Positions 7,803-16,165 of a stretch of 36,130 bases of DNA are shown here, in pieces. The notes below the pieces were generated by a model. It searched no databases. It saw nothing but the letters and a program-made list of their open reading frames with translations, and had not been told where the DNA came from. A program made the position numbers and the translations under genes. Source of the stretch: Clostridia bacterium. GTDB taxonomy: Bacteria > CBDUZB01 > JAGLHV01. Numbering within the stretch: position 1 is the first letter of the stretch; each line of letters begins with the position of its first letter. The DNA is taken from contig JAUVLC010000014.1 of assembly GCA_030595925.1 (NCBI GenBank), positions 1-36,130 of the forward strand, in the 5' to 3' direction.

Positions 7803-9275
7803 ATGAAGGCCAAGGTCGTTGTAGCTATTGATTTGGGGACCACCGGTAACCGGGTTATAGCCTTTTCCCGGGAAGGTACGATAATAGCCAAATCTTATTA
7901 TGAGTTTCCCCAGATATTTCCTCAGTCCGGATGGGTAGAACATAATCCTTTTGATATTTTAAATACCACTCTTGATGCCCTGAGGGATGTTGTCAAAGTA
8001 ATCGGCGTAAATAATGTTACTTCTATCGGTATTACCAATCAAAGAGAGACCACGATATTATGGGATAAATTTACCGGCAAACCGGTCTATAACGCCATTG
8101 TCTGGCAATGTAGAAGAACAGAGAATATTTGCCGGGATTTAAAACAGTACAACAAAGTAATTAAGGAAAAAACCGGTTTAGTTCTGGATCCGTATTTTTC
8201 CGCTACCAAAATAAAATGGATCATTAAAAATGTTCCTGATATAAAGAAGAAAATTTTTGAAGGTAAAATTATTTTCGGTACTCCGGAAACATGGATATTA
8301 TGGAATCTAACCGTAGGTAACGTTCACTGCACAGAGCCGAGCAATGCCTCCCGGACGATGCTTTTTAACATCAGGACTTTGGAGTTTGACCCGAAATTAT
8401 TGAAAATTTTTGCTATACCCGGTCAGATCTTGCCGGAGGTTAAAAATTCCGATTCAACATTTGGCGTTATGGATAAAAAAATTCTGGGAAAGGAAATTCC
8501 GCTTGTTGGTATTTTGGGTGATCAGCAAGCTTCCTTGTTTACACAATGCGGTTGGAAAAAGAATATGATAAAAGCTACTTACGGGACGGGTATTTTTATA
8601 ATGACCAATATTCTAAAAAAACCGGTTATTTCAAACAAACTGCTGACCACTATTGCCTGGAAAATTGGCGATGAGGTAAATTATGCGATGGAAGGAAGCC
8701 TGTTTATAGGCGGGGCTGCAATCCAATGGTTGAGAGATAATTTAAAGATTCTGAAATCAGCTGCAGATAGCGAAAATATGGCTGCTTTGCTCAAGGATAA
8801 TGAAGATGTCTATTTTGTGCCGGCGCTTCAGGGATTAGGTGCTCCTTACTGGGACCCGGACGCTCGCGGACTGCTAATCGGGTTGACCAGAAAGACAACG
8901 ACAAAAAATATTGTTCGAGCTGTTTTAGAATCGTTGGCTTATCAGACCAGAGATGTAATCGAGGAAATGGAGAAAAATCTCCAATTTAAATTTAAAGTCT
9001 TGTGCGTCGATGGAGGAGCGACCGTTAATAATTTCTTAATGCAATTCCAATCCGATATTTTATCTTTACCCGTTGAACGCTTGGTGAATATCGACAGCAC
9101 TGCCTTGGGAGCGGCTGGGATCAGTGCGATTACGACAGGATTCTGGACCAAAGAACAGTTTGAAAAAATGAAAACAATTGATAAAGTTTTTAAACCGATA
9201 ATGAATAAAAAAAATTCCAACTTTTATTACGCTAAATGGAAGGAAGCCGTAAAAAGATGTTTGAAATGGAAATAA
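7803..9275 (+). CDS. glpK: Glycerol kinase
   Basis: This 490-residue enzyme phosphorylates glycerol with ATP to sn-glycerol 3-phosphate in the cytoplasm. The FGGY-kinase blocks are in order: DLGTTGNR (7-14), SGWVEHNP, GITNQRETTILWD, NAIVWQCRRT, SNASRTMLFNI, the catalytic-Asp block GDQQASLF (about 239-246), YGTGIFIMTN, LQGLGAPYWDPDARG and VDGGATVNNFLMQFQSDIL. Length and order are normal for GlpK. AGAAGGAG lies about 10 bp upstream of the start. No glycerol facilitator or glycerol-3-phosphate dehydrogenase gene of the GlpD type is adjacent, so the gene stands alone. A phosphodiesterase that could supply glycerol 3-phosphate lies 6 kb downstream. Confidence 0.95.
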   Translation: MKAKVVVAIDLGTTGNRVIAFSREGTIIAKSYYEFPQIFPQSGWVEHNPFDILNTTLDALRDVVKVIGVNNVTSIGITNQRETTILWDKFTGKPVYNAIVWQCRRTENICRDLKQYNKVIKEKTGLVLDPYFSATKIKWIIKNVPDIKKKIFEGKIIFGTPETWILWNLTVGNVHCTEPSNASRTMLFNIRTLEFDPKLLKIFAIPGQILPEVKNSDSTFGVMDKKILGKEIPLVGILGDQQASLFTQCGWKKNMIKATYGTGIFIMTNILKKPVISNKLLTTIAWKIGDEVNYAMEGSLFIGGAAIQWLRDNLKILKSAADSENMAALLKDNEDVYFVPALQGLGAPYWDPDARGLLIGLTRKTTTKNIVRAVLESLAYQTRDVIEEMEKNLQFKFKVLCVDGGATVNNFLMQFQSDILSLPVERLVNIDSTALGAAGISAITTGFWTKEQFEKMKTIDKVFKPIMNKKNSNFYYAKWKEAVKRCLKWK

Positions 9276-9292
9276 GTAAATGATACGGAAGA

Positions 9293-9351
9293 GGGGAAGA
9301 AGTAAATAAAAATGAACCGGAAGTAACACAAATAATAATTAGTTTTTAAAG
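9293..9351 (+). repeat. Relic of the 3' flank of a zinc-ribbon gene copy
   Basis: These 59 bp align without gaps to 1470-1528, with 49 of 59 bases identical by my count. The start, GGGGAAGAAGTAA, is the end of the small zinc-ribbon gene (the GKK-stop codons) at 1470-1482. The sequence directly after glpK is therefore a decapitated tail of another copy of that gene plus its downstream flank, placed just before copy B. Confidence 0.7.
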
Positions 9352-9422
9352 GATGTTCCCATAAATTTCCTAAAATTTCTCAGAATTCTTAATAAATAAA
9401 CTAAAGGAGGTAAATACATACA

Positions 9423-9632
9423 ATGCAGAGAAACGGACAAAATCAAATCAGAAAAATAAAGACTTTTGAACATGGTTCCAACAAGGCAAATGAGAAATCA
9501 AACGTCAATTCTAAAACAGCAAATATCGCCGGGATTTGCTTTGCCTGCCAAACAGAAGTGCCGTTTAAAGCAGGTTTCCGGGTTTCATCGTTAAAGTGTC
9601 CAAAATGCGGGAAGCTTATGGGCAAAAAATAA
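9423..9632 (+). CDS. Small zinc-ribbon protein, copy B
   Basis: This 69-residue protein is a paralogue of the one at 1273, sharing 56 of 69 residues, the same MQRNGQN start and the same CPKCGKLMGKK end. The ribbon cysteines are at 39, 42, 59 and 62. The ribosome site AAAGGAGG is stronger than that of copy A, and the leader ending GTAAATACATACA-ATG is nearly the same as in copy A. The N-terminal basic region is the most diverged part while the ribbon is preserved, which suggests selection on the ribbon. Function is unknown. Confidence 0.7.
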   Translation: MQRNGQNQIRKIKTFEHGSNKANEKSNVNSKTANIAGICFACQTEVPFKAGFRVSSLKCPKCGKLMGKK

Positions 9633-9752
9633 ACTCTGCACAAGAGGAAATCCGGAAAGGAGGAAAGAAATATTTCAATAAGTTAAAACCTTAAGTAATG
9701 TTTCCTGAAACCAAAAAGTCCCTTTATTTTTTTAATCAAAAAAGGAGGAAAA

Positions 9753-10346
9753 ATGACTAAGAAAAAGACAATCATAATTATCTTGTTAAATTTATTTTTA
9801 TCGTTATTTTTGGGTTGTGGAAAAACCCAGGAAAATATTTCACTGGAAACATTGTTTTCTGAATTGGTTGGTTGCGGTTTTGAACAACAAAAAATAATTG
9901 TATGGAACAAAGAGCAGCTTGATGAAATGACTAATAGTATTTCACAACAATTTGGTCTTAATGTTTCTGTTAAAAACATGGAAAAATCTATGTCTGAACA
10001 GTTTCCGGTGGGTAGAATAGTAGCAGTATATAAAAAAAACAATAGAACGGTTGTTATAATGATGGATGAATTTAAAAGTAAAAAAGCTGCGAAGAAAGAA
10101 ATTGAGCGTCGAGTTAAAAACTCTGAAGATCTTCAGTCAGGAGTGCATTCTTTTACTCATACATTAAAGGAAATTAAAATAAACGAAAATACTGCTTATT
10201 ATCAGGTTTTTGGTTCTTCTTCTACTGAAAAATATGAAACAAAGGTTTTTTGGTCAAAAGGGATGTATATATTTGAGGTGACTTCCCGTGGAGATATTTG
10301 GGCGGAAGAAGAAGCTGTAAATATAGCAGAAAAAATTAAATATTAA
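9753..10346 (+). CDS. Lipoprotein, family of unknown function (paralogue 1)
   Basis: This is a 197-residue protein. The start has AAAGGAGG upstream. A basic-hydrophobic signal ends in LFLGC (Cys24 region), a good lipobox, so the mature protein should be lipid-anchored in the envelope. The mature part is mixed alpha/beta with conserved landmarks LFSELVGCGFE, QFPVGRIVAVYKK and the C-terminal FWSKGMYIFEVTSRGDIW ending NIAEKIKY. The last block and the overall order recur in the lipoprotein at 28801-29400 on the other strand, so the two are paralogues. I recognise no named family. No operon partner is obvious; the CvfB-like gene begins about 50 bp downstream. Confidence 0.75.
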   Translation: MTKKKTIIIILLNLFLSLFLGCGKTQENISLETLFSELVGCGFEQQKIIVWNKEQLDEMTNSISQQFGLNVSVKNMEKSMSEQFPVGRIVAVYKKNNRTVVIMMDEFKSKKAAKKEIERRVKNSEDLQSGVHSFTHTLKEIKINENTAYYQVFGSSSTEKYETKVFWSKGMYIFEVTSRGDIWAEEEAVNIAEKIKY

Positions 10347-10394
10347 ATTTCTAAAAAAATATAGCGAAGATACGGGACGGAGGATAATTTATAT

Positions 10395-11255
10395 ATGGTT
10401 GAGACAGGAAAATTAAATAAGTTAAGAGTGATCAAAAAAGTTGATTTTGGAATTTATCTTGAAGGAGAAGAGGCTGGTGAAATTTTACTTCCCCTTAGGT
10501 ATGTGCCGGAAAATTGTGAAGTTGACGACATTATAGAAGTTTTTATCTATTTTGATTCTGAAGACCGTATTATTGCCACTACTGAAAAACCTTATGCTAT
10601 GGTGGGTCAGTTTGCTTTGTTAAAGGTTATTTCAGTTAATTCTGTTGGGGCATTTATTGACTGGGGTTTACCAAAAGATCTACTGGTACCTTTTCGTGAA
10701 CAAAAGCAAGAAATGGAAGAAGGCAAATCATATGTTGTTTTTATCTACCTTGATAAAAGTAAACGTATTGCTGCTTCTTCGAAACTGGATAAATTTTTTG
10801 ACACTCTGCCGATTAGTTTTCAGGAAGGGCAGGAAGTGGAATTGTTAATATGCTATCAAACCGATCTTGGTTATAAAGCAATTATTAACGGATGCTATGG
10901 TGGTGTCCTTTATAAAAACGAAGTGTTTCAAGTATTAGAAAAAGGACAGAAAATAAAAGGGTTCATTAAAAAAGTGAGAGATGATAAAAAAATAGATCTC
11001 TGTCTGCATAAACCCGGCTATAAAAAAGTTGATGATTTGTTGGAAAAAATTATTGACACCCTGAAAAAACGAGACGGGTTTATTCCTGTGGGTGATAAAA
11101 GTTCTACGAAAATTATTTATGAGTTGTTTGGGGTAAGTAAGAGAACATACAAAAAGGCAATAGGCGTTCTTTTCAAAAAAAGGTTGATAACTTTTGAGAA
11201 TAACGGCATAAAACTAAAAGAAAAAATACGGAAAAAGGGGGGGATTGTTAAATAA
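10395..11255 (+). CDS. cvfB: CvfB/YitL-like S1-domain RNA-binding protein
   Basis: This 286-residue protein has the organisation of CvfB: a degenerate S1-like domain (about 1-62), a central S1 domain with GAFIDWGLPKDLLVPFREQ (about 80-96), a third S1-like domain (about 145-205) and a C-terminal winged helix (about 210-275, including YELFGVSKRTYKKAIGVLFK). The family binds RNA and affects expression of virulence and stress genes in firmicutes; the role here is unknown. The last codons, reading KKGGIVK-stop, are made of GGGGG..ATTGTTAAATAA. That resembles the left end of the mobile element at 16533, so the native C-terminus may have been replaced. Confidence 0.8.
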   Translation: MVETGKLNKLRVIKKVDFGIYLEGEEAGEILLPLRYVPENCEVDDIIEVFIYFDSEDRIIATTEKPYAMVGQFALLKVISVNSVGAFIDWGLPKDLLVPFREQKQEMEEGKSYVVFIYLDKSKRIAASSKLDKFFDTLPISFQEGQEVELLICYQTDLGYKAIINGCYGGVLYKNEVFQVLEKGQKIKGFIKKVRDDKKIDLCLHKPGYKKVDDLLEKIIDTLKKRDGFIPVGDKSSTKIIYELFGVSKRTYKKAIGVLFKKRLITFENNGIKLKEKIRKKGGIVK

Positions 11256-11260
11256 TTTAA
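11237..11260 (+). repeat. Element-end-like sequence at the 3' end of cvfB
   Basis: GGGGGGGATTGTTAAATAAT resembles the left terminal inverted repeat at 16535-16555 (GGGGGACATTGTTAAATAGT), differing at three of the first 20 bases. Both are preceded by GGAAAAA. No matching right end is visible downstream, so this may be a solo remnant. Confidence 0.45.
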
Positions 11261-11428
11261 CTAATTGAAAAGAAGTTGTTATAATTGAGTAGTATCGAGA
11301 CAAGCGAGAATAAAAATATCAGGATTATTGTTGTACCGTCGGGAAACAAGTAGGTTGTAGGGAAGGTGAAATAAATTAGCTATCGAAAACAAGTGATTCA
11401 TTAAGCAAATAGTGGGGTAAGTTTTAAA

Positions 11429-13288
11429 ATGGAAGAAACAGCAGGTGATACATTAACTAATCAGAATAAGGGACAAATCTATACGGTTTTACGGCAATAC
11501 TGGGGATATAATTCTTTTTTGCCATTACAGGAAAATGCAATTTTGTCTATACTGGAAAACGAAGACAGCTTGACGGTGTTACCTACAGGAGGTGGTAAGT
11601 CTTTATGTTTTCAATTACCGGCTTTATTGAAGAAAGGGATGGTTGTAGTTATTTCTCCCTTAATTTCTCTGATGAATGACCAGGTGGACAACCTTAAAGA
11701 TATGGGAATAGCTTCCTGTTATTTAAATTCTACTCTGTCTTTTAAACAACAGAGATTCTTAATTGAGCGAATTAGGGAAGGAAAGATCAAATTATTATAT
11801 ATATCTCCCGAAAGATTAAAGAATAAGGAGACAATAGATTTATTAATTTCTGTCAGGCCTTCCTTCTTTGTGATTGATGAGGCACATTGTATAAGCCATT
11901 GGGGACATGATTTTAGAGAGAGTTATCGCCATCTTCATATGATTAAAGAGAGGTTTAAGTCTGTAAGTGTCCATGCCTTTACTGCTACAGCTACCAAAGA
12001 AGTGCAACTGGATATAATAAAGCAATTAAGGTTAAGCAATCCTAAAATTCATGTTGGCGGGATAGACCGTCCTAATTTAAGCTACCGGGTAATACCGCGT
12101 AATCAGGTTTTAAATCAAATCATGGAGGTTTTAACAAAGCATGCCAATGAAGCCGGTATTATATATTGTTTACGTCGTAAAGATGTGGAAGTTGTTTCGG
12201 ATGGGTTAAAAAGTTTCGGTATTGATAATGTTGGTTACCATGCCGGTATGTTAGACAAAGAGCGATATATAGCACAGGAAAGATTTGCCCGTGAAGAAGT
12301 AAATATTGTTGTTGCTACGGTAGCCTTTGGAATGGGGATTGATCGTTCTAACATTCGTTTTATTGTTCATGCGGGTATGCCCGGAAGTATCGAACATTAT
12401 CAACAGGAAACAGGTCGTGCCGGAAGGGATGGACTTCCTGCTTTTTGTTATATGTTTTATGGTGGTGCAGATTTTCGCTTATGGAGTTTTTTCGCAGAAA
12501 AGTCCTCTGAGCGGGAAATAATGATGAAAAAAATAAAAATTATGTACAATTTTTGTACTCAGCCTCAATGCAGACACAAGCTTTTGGTAAATTATTTCGG
12601 GCAGGATTACCGAAGACGCTCTTGCAATGCTTGCGATTATTGCTTAAAGGAACTTGATATGGTTGATGATGCACTTGTTGTCGGGCAAAAGATATTATCC
12701 TGTGTAATTAAGGTAAGGCAAAATCGTTATGGATTTGGCACGGGACATGTGGTAAATGTATTAAAAGGAAAACTAACAGAGAAAATAAAACAGATGAGAC
12801 AGCATACCCTGTCAACGTTTGGTATAATGCAAAAGGAATCAGAGGTGTTTATAAGGCATATGATTGAACAATTAATCGGACAGGGTTTTTTATTTAAAGA
12901 GGGGGAATTTTTAACTCTTTCAGTAACGGATACAGGAAAACAGTTGTTGCTCGGAGAAGTATCTCCAATATTGGCGATGCCTTTGCTTGCCGCTAAGAAA
13001 AAAGAGATTACAAAAAAAACCATTGAAAGAAGAGATAAAGAATGGTCGGAAATAGATCAATCATTATTTCAAATATTACGCGAAGAGCGGACAAATCTTG
13101 CACACAAAAAAAGTGTTCCGGCATATATTATATTCAGTGATAAAACGTTGAGAGATATAGCTGCAAAAAAACCTGTAACTAAAGAGGCCTTTTCGGACAT
13201 TTATGGCGTAGGAAAAAACAAATTGGAATCTTACGCAGATATATTTATTAATATTGTTAAGAAATATCTGAGGGAGACTGTTAAGTAG
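11429..13288 (+). CDS. recQ: RecQ-family ATP-dependent DNA helicase
   Basis: This 619-residue enzyme is a 3'-5' DNA helicase for recombination and repair. Motif I (TGGGKSLCFQLP) is near residue 53, motif II DEAH at 150-153 followed by CISHWGHDFR, motif III FTATAT, and the motif V/VI region VAFGMGIDRSNIRFIVH with QQETGRAGRDG. The RecQ zinc site (CRHKLLVNYFG, then CNACDYC) is at about 378-402. A winged-helix RQC region follows, and an HRDC domain occupies about 540-615. Length and domain order match bacterial RecQ. It starts about 170 bp after the cvfB-like gene; no shared operon is evident. Confidence 0.95.
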   Translation: MEETAGDTLTNQNKGQIYTVLRQYWGYNSFLPLQENAILSILENEDSLTVLPTGGGKSLCFQLPALLKKGMVVVISPLISLMNDQVDNLKDMGIASCYLNSTLSFKQQRFLIERIREGKIKLLYISPERLKNKETIDLLISVRPSFFVIDEAHCISHWGHDFRESYRHLHMIKERFKSVSVHAFTATATKEVQLDIIKQLRLSNPKIHVGGIDRPNLSYRVIPRNQVLNQIMEVLTKHANEAGIIYCLRRKDVEVVSDGLKSFGIDNVGYHAGMLDKERYIAQERFAREEVNIVVATVAFGMGIDRSNIRFIVHAGMPGSIEHYQQETGRAGRDGLPAFCYMFYGGADFRLWSFFAEKSSEREIMMKKIKIMYNFCTQPQCRHKLLVNYFGQDYRRRSCNACDYCLKELDMVDDALVVGQKILSCVIKVRQNRYGFGTGHVVNVLKGKLTEKIKQMRQHTLSTFGIMQKESEVFIRHMIEQLIGQGFLFKEGEFLTLSVTDTGKQLLLGEVSPILAMPLLAAKKKEITKKTIERRDKEWSEIDQSLFQILREERTNLAHKKSVPAYIIFSDKTLRDIAAKKPVTKEAFSDIYGVGKNKLESYADIFINIVKKYLRETVK

Positions 13289-13299
13289 ATTGATAACTA

Positions 13300-13332
13300 T
13301 AGGAAAAAAGTATTAAGGGAATAGTAAGTCAA
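13300..13332 (+). repeat. 33-bp direct repeat, copy 1
   Basis: This segment, including AAGTATTAAGGGAATAGTAA, recurs at 13734-13766 with one mismatch. The two copies bracket the small membrane-protein gene at 13376. A third diverged copy is at 21034-21068. Confidence 0.7.
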
Positions 13333-13375
13333 TTATACATGAACCGGTTTATTTAACGAGTTGAAAGGAGAAAAG

Positions 13376-13687
13376 ATGGGGAAGAAAAGATTAATCGTCT
13401 TATTAGTACAGATAGTAATATTTGTACTAGTTTTGGTTTTATTTACTGCAGCTACAGGAGATAAAACTTTACAGGCGAGGATAAAATTCGGTGGTCTATT
13501 TTTAGTATTTGGATTAATTACATTAACTTTTAAAAAACCTATCGCAGAATGGACATATAAACGACAAGTTGGGGCGATGAAAGAACGTTCATCAATAGAG
13601 AAAACTATAGAGGGTTTTAATCATGGCGGGATACTTTTGTCTTCTGTTGGAGCTATTTTAATTTTGTTTGGATTAATTTTTAGATAA
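13376..13687 (+). CDS. Small integral membrane protein
   Basis: This is a 103-residue protein. ATG 13376 is preceded by AAAGGAG and is preferred to ATG 13361. It has three hydrophobic segments (about 5-26, 33-50 and 80-101) with a basic loop (KRQVGAMKERSS) between the second and third. No recognised family and no catalytic motif. It stands alone between recQ and the FAD oxidoreductase, and is flanked on both sides by copies of a 33-bp direct repeat. Confidence 0.6.
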   Translation: MGKKRLIVLLVQIVIFVLVLVLFTAATGDKTLQARIKFGGLFLVFGLITLTFKKPIAEWTYKRQVGAMKERSSIEKTIEGFNHGGILLSSVGAILILFGLIFR

Positions 13688-13733
13688 GCAACGACTATTA
13701 GAAATATTCAATATTAATATTATAGTTCCAAAG

Positions 13734-13766
13734 TAGGAAGAAAGTATTAAGGGAATAGTAAGTCAA
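13734..13766 (+). repeat. 33-bp direct repeat, copy 2
   Basis: This is the partner of 13300-13332 (one mismatch by eye). It continues into CAACCAAG, which is also present in the diverged third copy at 21034-21068. Confidence 0.7.
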
Positions 13767-13829
13767 CCAAGACTTCTTCCCTTCCATTCCCAAATCTTTC
13801 CCCCGTTTTTATTTTCTCCATTCCACTGC

Positions 13830-13858
13830 TTGACAAATGAAAAAATCTGGGATAAATT
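13830..13858 (+). promoter_or_regulatory. Candidate sigma70 promoter for the oxidoreductase gene
   Basis: TTGACA at 13830-13835 and TAAATT at 13853-13858 have a 17-bp spacer, giving a leader of about 120 nt before ATG 13985. The -35 box is perfect, the -10 box imperfect. Confidence 0.4.
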
Positions 13859-13984
13859 TATTAATGTTTCCTAAATTTGTCCTGAAGATAGTTATTAGGG
13901 GAAATAGATTATAATTTAAAAATCAGATCCTACAAACAGCAATTCTATTATAAAAGAAGAAAGGGATGAATTTACCAGGACATT

Positions 13985-15106
13985 ATGGAAAAGACAAAAA
14001 TCACTATTGTGGGTGCGGGAATTATTGGATTAGCAATTGCCGCAGAGCTTTCTAAAGAGTGTAATGATATTGTGGTAATTGAAAAAAATTCCTCTTTTGG
14101 ACAGGAAACAAGTTCTCGGAATAGTGAGGTTATCCATGCAGGAATTTATTATCCCGGGGATTCTTTAAAAGCGAGGTTGTGTGTAGAGGGAAAGGAATTG
14201 CTTTATAAGTATTGTGAAAAGTACAATATTGGGAATAAAAGAATCGGAAAATTAATTGTAGCTACTAATACTAATGAGGTCGATAGATTAGAAACTCTTT
14301 TTAAACATGGTATAGAAAATGGAGTTACGGATTTAACACTCTTATCTGCAGAGGAAATAAAAAAATTAGAACCCCACATAAAAGCGATGGCGGCTATACA
14401 TTCACCTTCAACAGGAATTATGGATTCGCATGGGCTGATGAAGAATCTTGTTTTAGAGTCTAAGAAGTGGGATGTTCTGATTGCCTATGCTACGGAGTTA
14501 AAAAGTGTTGAAAAGCATAAAGATGGTTTTAAGGTCTCAGTCAGGGATGAGCGGGAAGGAAGTTTTGTTTTTCTAACGGAAATTTTTATTAATGCCGCAG
14601 GACTTTGTTCCGATAAGGTTGCCGGGATGATAGGTATTAACAAAAAGGAATATACGTTGAAATATTGTAAAGGGGATTATTTCCGGGTGCATAATAATAA
14701 AGCAACATTTATTTCTCATCTCATTTACCCTGTCCCGTCGGAACACAGTGTCAGTTTAGGTATACACACAGCATTAGATTTAGCCGGTGGTTTGCGATTG
14801 GGACCTGACGCTGAATATGTAGATAAGGTTGACTACAATGTTGATGAGTCAAAGAAGGAAGCTTTTTATGAGAATACAAAATGTTTTTTACCGTTTATTG
14901 AATTGCAAGACCTTGGCCCGGATATGGCAGGGATAAGGGCAAAATTGCAGGGACAGGGAGAAGACGTCAGAGATTTTTTAATAAAAAATGAAAGTGATAA
15001 CGATTTAGCAGGATTTATAAATCTTATTGGTATTGATTCTCCGGGTCTTACCTGTTGTCTTTCTATTGCCAAAAAGGTAAAAGAGCTCGTAAAGGATTTT
15101 TTTTAG
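13985..15106 (+). CDS. lhgO: LhgO-like FAD-dependent 2-hydroxyacid oxidoreductase
   Basis: This 373-residue protein of the DAO fold carries the FAD-binding dinucleotide motif VGAGIIGLAIAAEL (9-22). It also has the family block ETSSRNSEVIHAGIYYPG near residue 40, in which the histidine is characteristic of L-2-hydroxyglutarate dehydrogenases/oxidases and related enzymes. Further blocks are INAAGLCSD in the middle and IRAKLQGQGEDVRDFLI near the C-terminus. The expected reaction is oxidation of L-2-hydroxyglutarate or a similar hydroxyacid to the 2-oxoacid, with electrons passed to the membrane. Glycerol-3-phosphate dehydrogenases share the fold, so substrate is uncertain. The phosphodiesterase gene begins 17 bp after its stop, implying co-transcription. 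Confidence 0.8.
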   Translation: MEKTKITIVGAGIIGLAIAAELSKECNDIVVIEKNSSFGQETSSRNSEVIHAGIYYPGDSLKARLCVEGKELLYKYCEKYNIGNKRIGKLIVATNTNEVDRLETLFKHGIENGVTDLTLLSAEEIKKLEPHIKAMAAIHSPSTGIMDSHGLMKNLVLESKKWDVLIAYATELKSVEKHKDGFKVSVRDEREGSFVFLTEIFINAAGLCSDKVAGMIGINKKEYTLKYCKGDYFRVHNNKATFISHLIYPVPSEHSVSLGIHTALDLAGGLRLGPDAEYVDKVDYNVDESKKEAFYENTKCFLPFIELQDLGPDMAGIRAKLQGQGEDVRDFLIKNESDNDLAGFINLIGIDSPGLTCCLSIAKKVKELVKDFF

Positions 15107-15123
15107 GGGAGGGAAGGAAACAA

Positions 15124-15804
15124 ATGGTCTTGAGAATAGGACACAGGGGTGCTTCAGGGTATGAACCGGAAAATACATTGCTTTCATTTCAGAGGGGACT
15201 CCGGTTACAGGTGGATTTAATAGAGTTAGACGTGCAGGTATGTAGTACAGGGCAAGTAGTTGTGATTCACGACGCTAAAGTTGATAGAACAACAAACGGA
15301 ACAGGGTATGTTGAGGAAAAGTCATTCCGGGAATTAAGGGCATTAGATGCGGGCAAATGGCAAAAAATTCCTACTCTTCAGGAAGTGCTGGATATAATAG
15401 ATAGAAAAGTAAAAGTAAATATTGAAATTAAAGGGGAAGGTGCATCAAAGTTGGTTTTTGATATCATAGAAATGTATATTAGTAAAAGAGGATGGGAATG
15501 GGATGATTTTATTATTTCTTCATTCAATCATTATGAATTACTGGAATTTAATCGATTAACATCCAAGGTTAAAATCGGGGCAATAATTGCAGGTATACCG
15601 ATTGGTTATGCAGAGTGTGCAGAAAAACTAAATGCCTATTCGCTGCATCCGTCTAAAGAATTTATAAATAAAATTATGGTTGACGATGCTCACAAAAGAG
15701 GGTTGAAAGTATTTTCCTATACGTTAAATGAACCGGAGGATATAGAGAGAATTAAGTCATTAGGGGTTGATGGTATCTTTTCCGATTTTCCGGATAGGAT
15801 ATAA
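15124..15804 (+). CDS. Glycerophosphodiester phosphodiesterase
   Basis: This is a 226-residue protein. ATG 15124 follows GGGAGGGAAGG. It matches the GDPD TIM barrel: HRGASGYEPENT (catalytic His and the ENT signature) at the start, LIELDVQV with the metal-binding Glu and Asp, VVIHDAKVDRTTNGTG with the second catalytic His, NIEIKGE, and near the end FSYTLNEPEDIERIKSLGVD. The enzyme hydrolyses glycerophosphodiesters to sn-glycerol 3-phosphate and an alcohol. No signal peptide is seen, so it is probably cytoplasmic (the UgpQ-like form). It lies just after the FAD oxidoreductase. Confidence 0.92.
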   Translation: MVLRIGHRGASGYEPENTLLSFQRGLRLQVDLIELDVQVCSTGQVVVIHDAKVDRTTNGTGYVEEKSFRELRALDAGKWQKIPTLQEVLDIIDRKVKVNIEIKGEGASKLVFDIIEMYISKRGWEWDDFIISSFNHYELLEFNRLTSKVKIGAIIAGIPIGYAECAEKLNAYSLHPSKEFINKIMVDDAHKRGLKVFSYTLNEPEDIERIKSLGVDGIFSDFPDRI

Positions 15805-16034
15805 GGGAGAAAAGGGGAAAGAATACTTGAGCAAAAAGTATTAATTTATTATCTTGAAACAGTCCCTCTTTTTTTTCAAAAATTTGTTAATGTTAAATAG
15901 ACGGAAAAGAAATTATTTTTTCCTCTTCTTAATCTTTCCTTCCTCAAAGGAAAAAAGAGAATAGTTGTATGGATTCTTGCTTGTCAAACTGTGTCACAAC
16001 TCTGATTTTTAAAACAATTGTAGTAACGACATTT

Positions 16035-16165
16035 AGAGATTGTTGGAAAATACAAATTTTGTAGTCGCAAACTTTAGTTTGCGTGAAAACGTGGTAATAT
16101 TTGGTAATAATAAGCAAAAAAAATCGCCGGCTGAAGCCGTCGGCTACCGTTCTTCAACAATCTCT
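16035..16165. repeat. Nested palindromic repeat with REP-like core
   Basis: The outer arms AGAGATTGTTG (16035-16045) and CAACAATCTCT (16155-16165) pair perfectly. Inside lie the REP-like units GTAGTCGCAAACTTTAGTTT.. (16061-16083) and CGCCGGCTGAAGCCGTCGG.. ending CTACC (16125-16148). These are the diverged counterparts of the pair at 7610-7674. Confidence 0.65.

Noticed and set aside
9683-10042. 119-residue minus-strand frame opposite the lipoprotein
   Set aside because: The plus-strand frame has a signal, a lipobox and a paralogue; the antisense frame has none of these.
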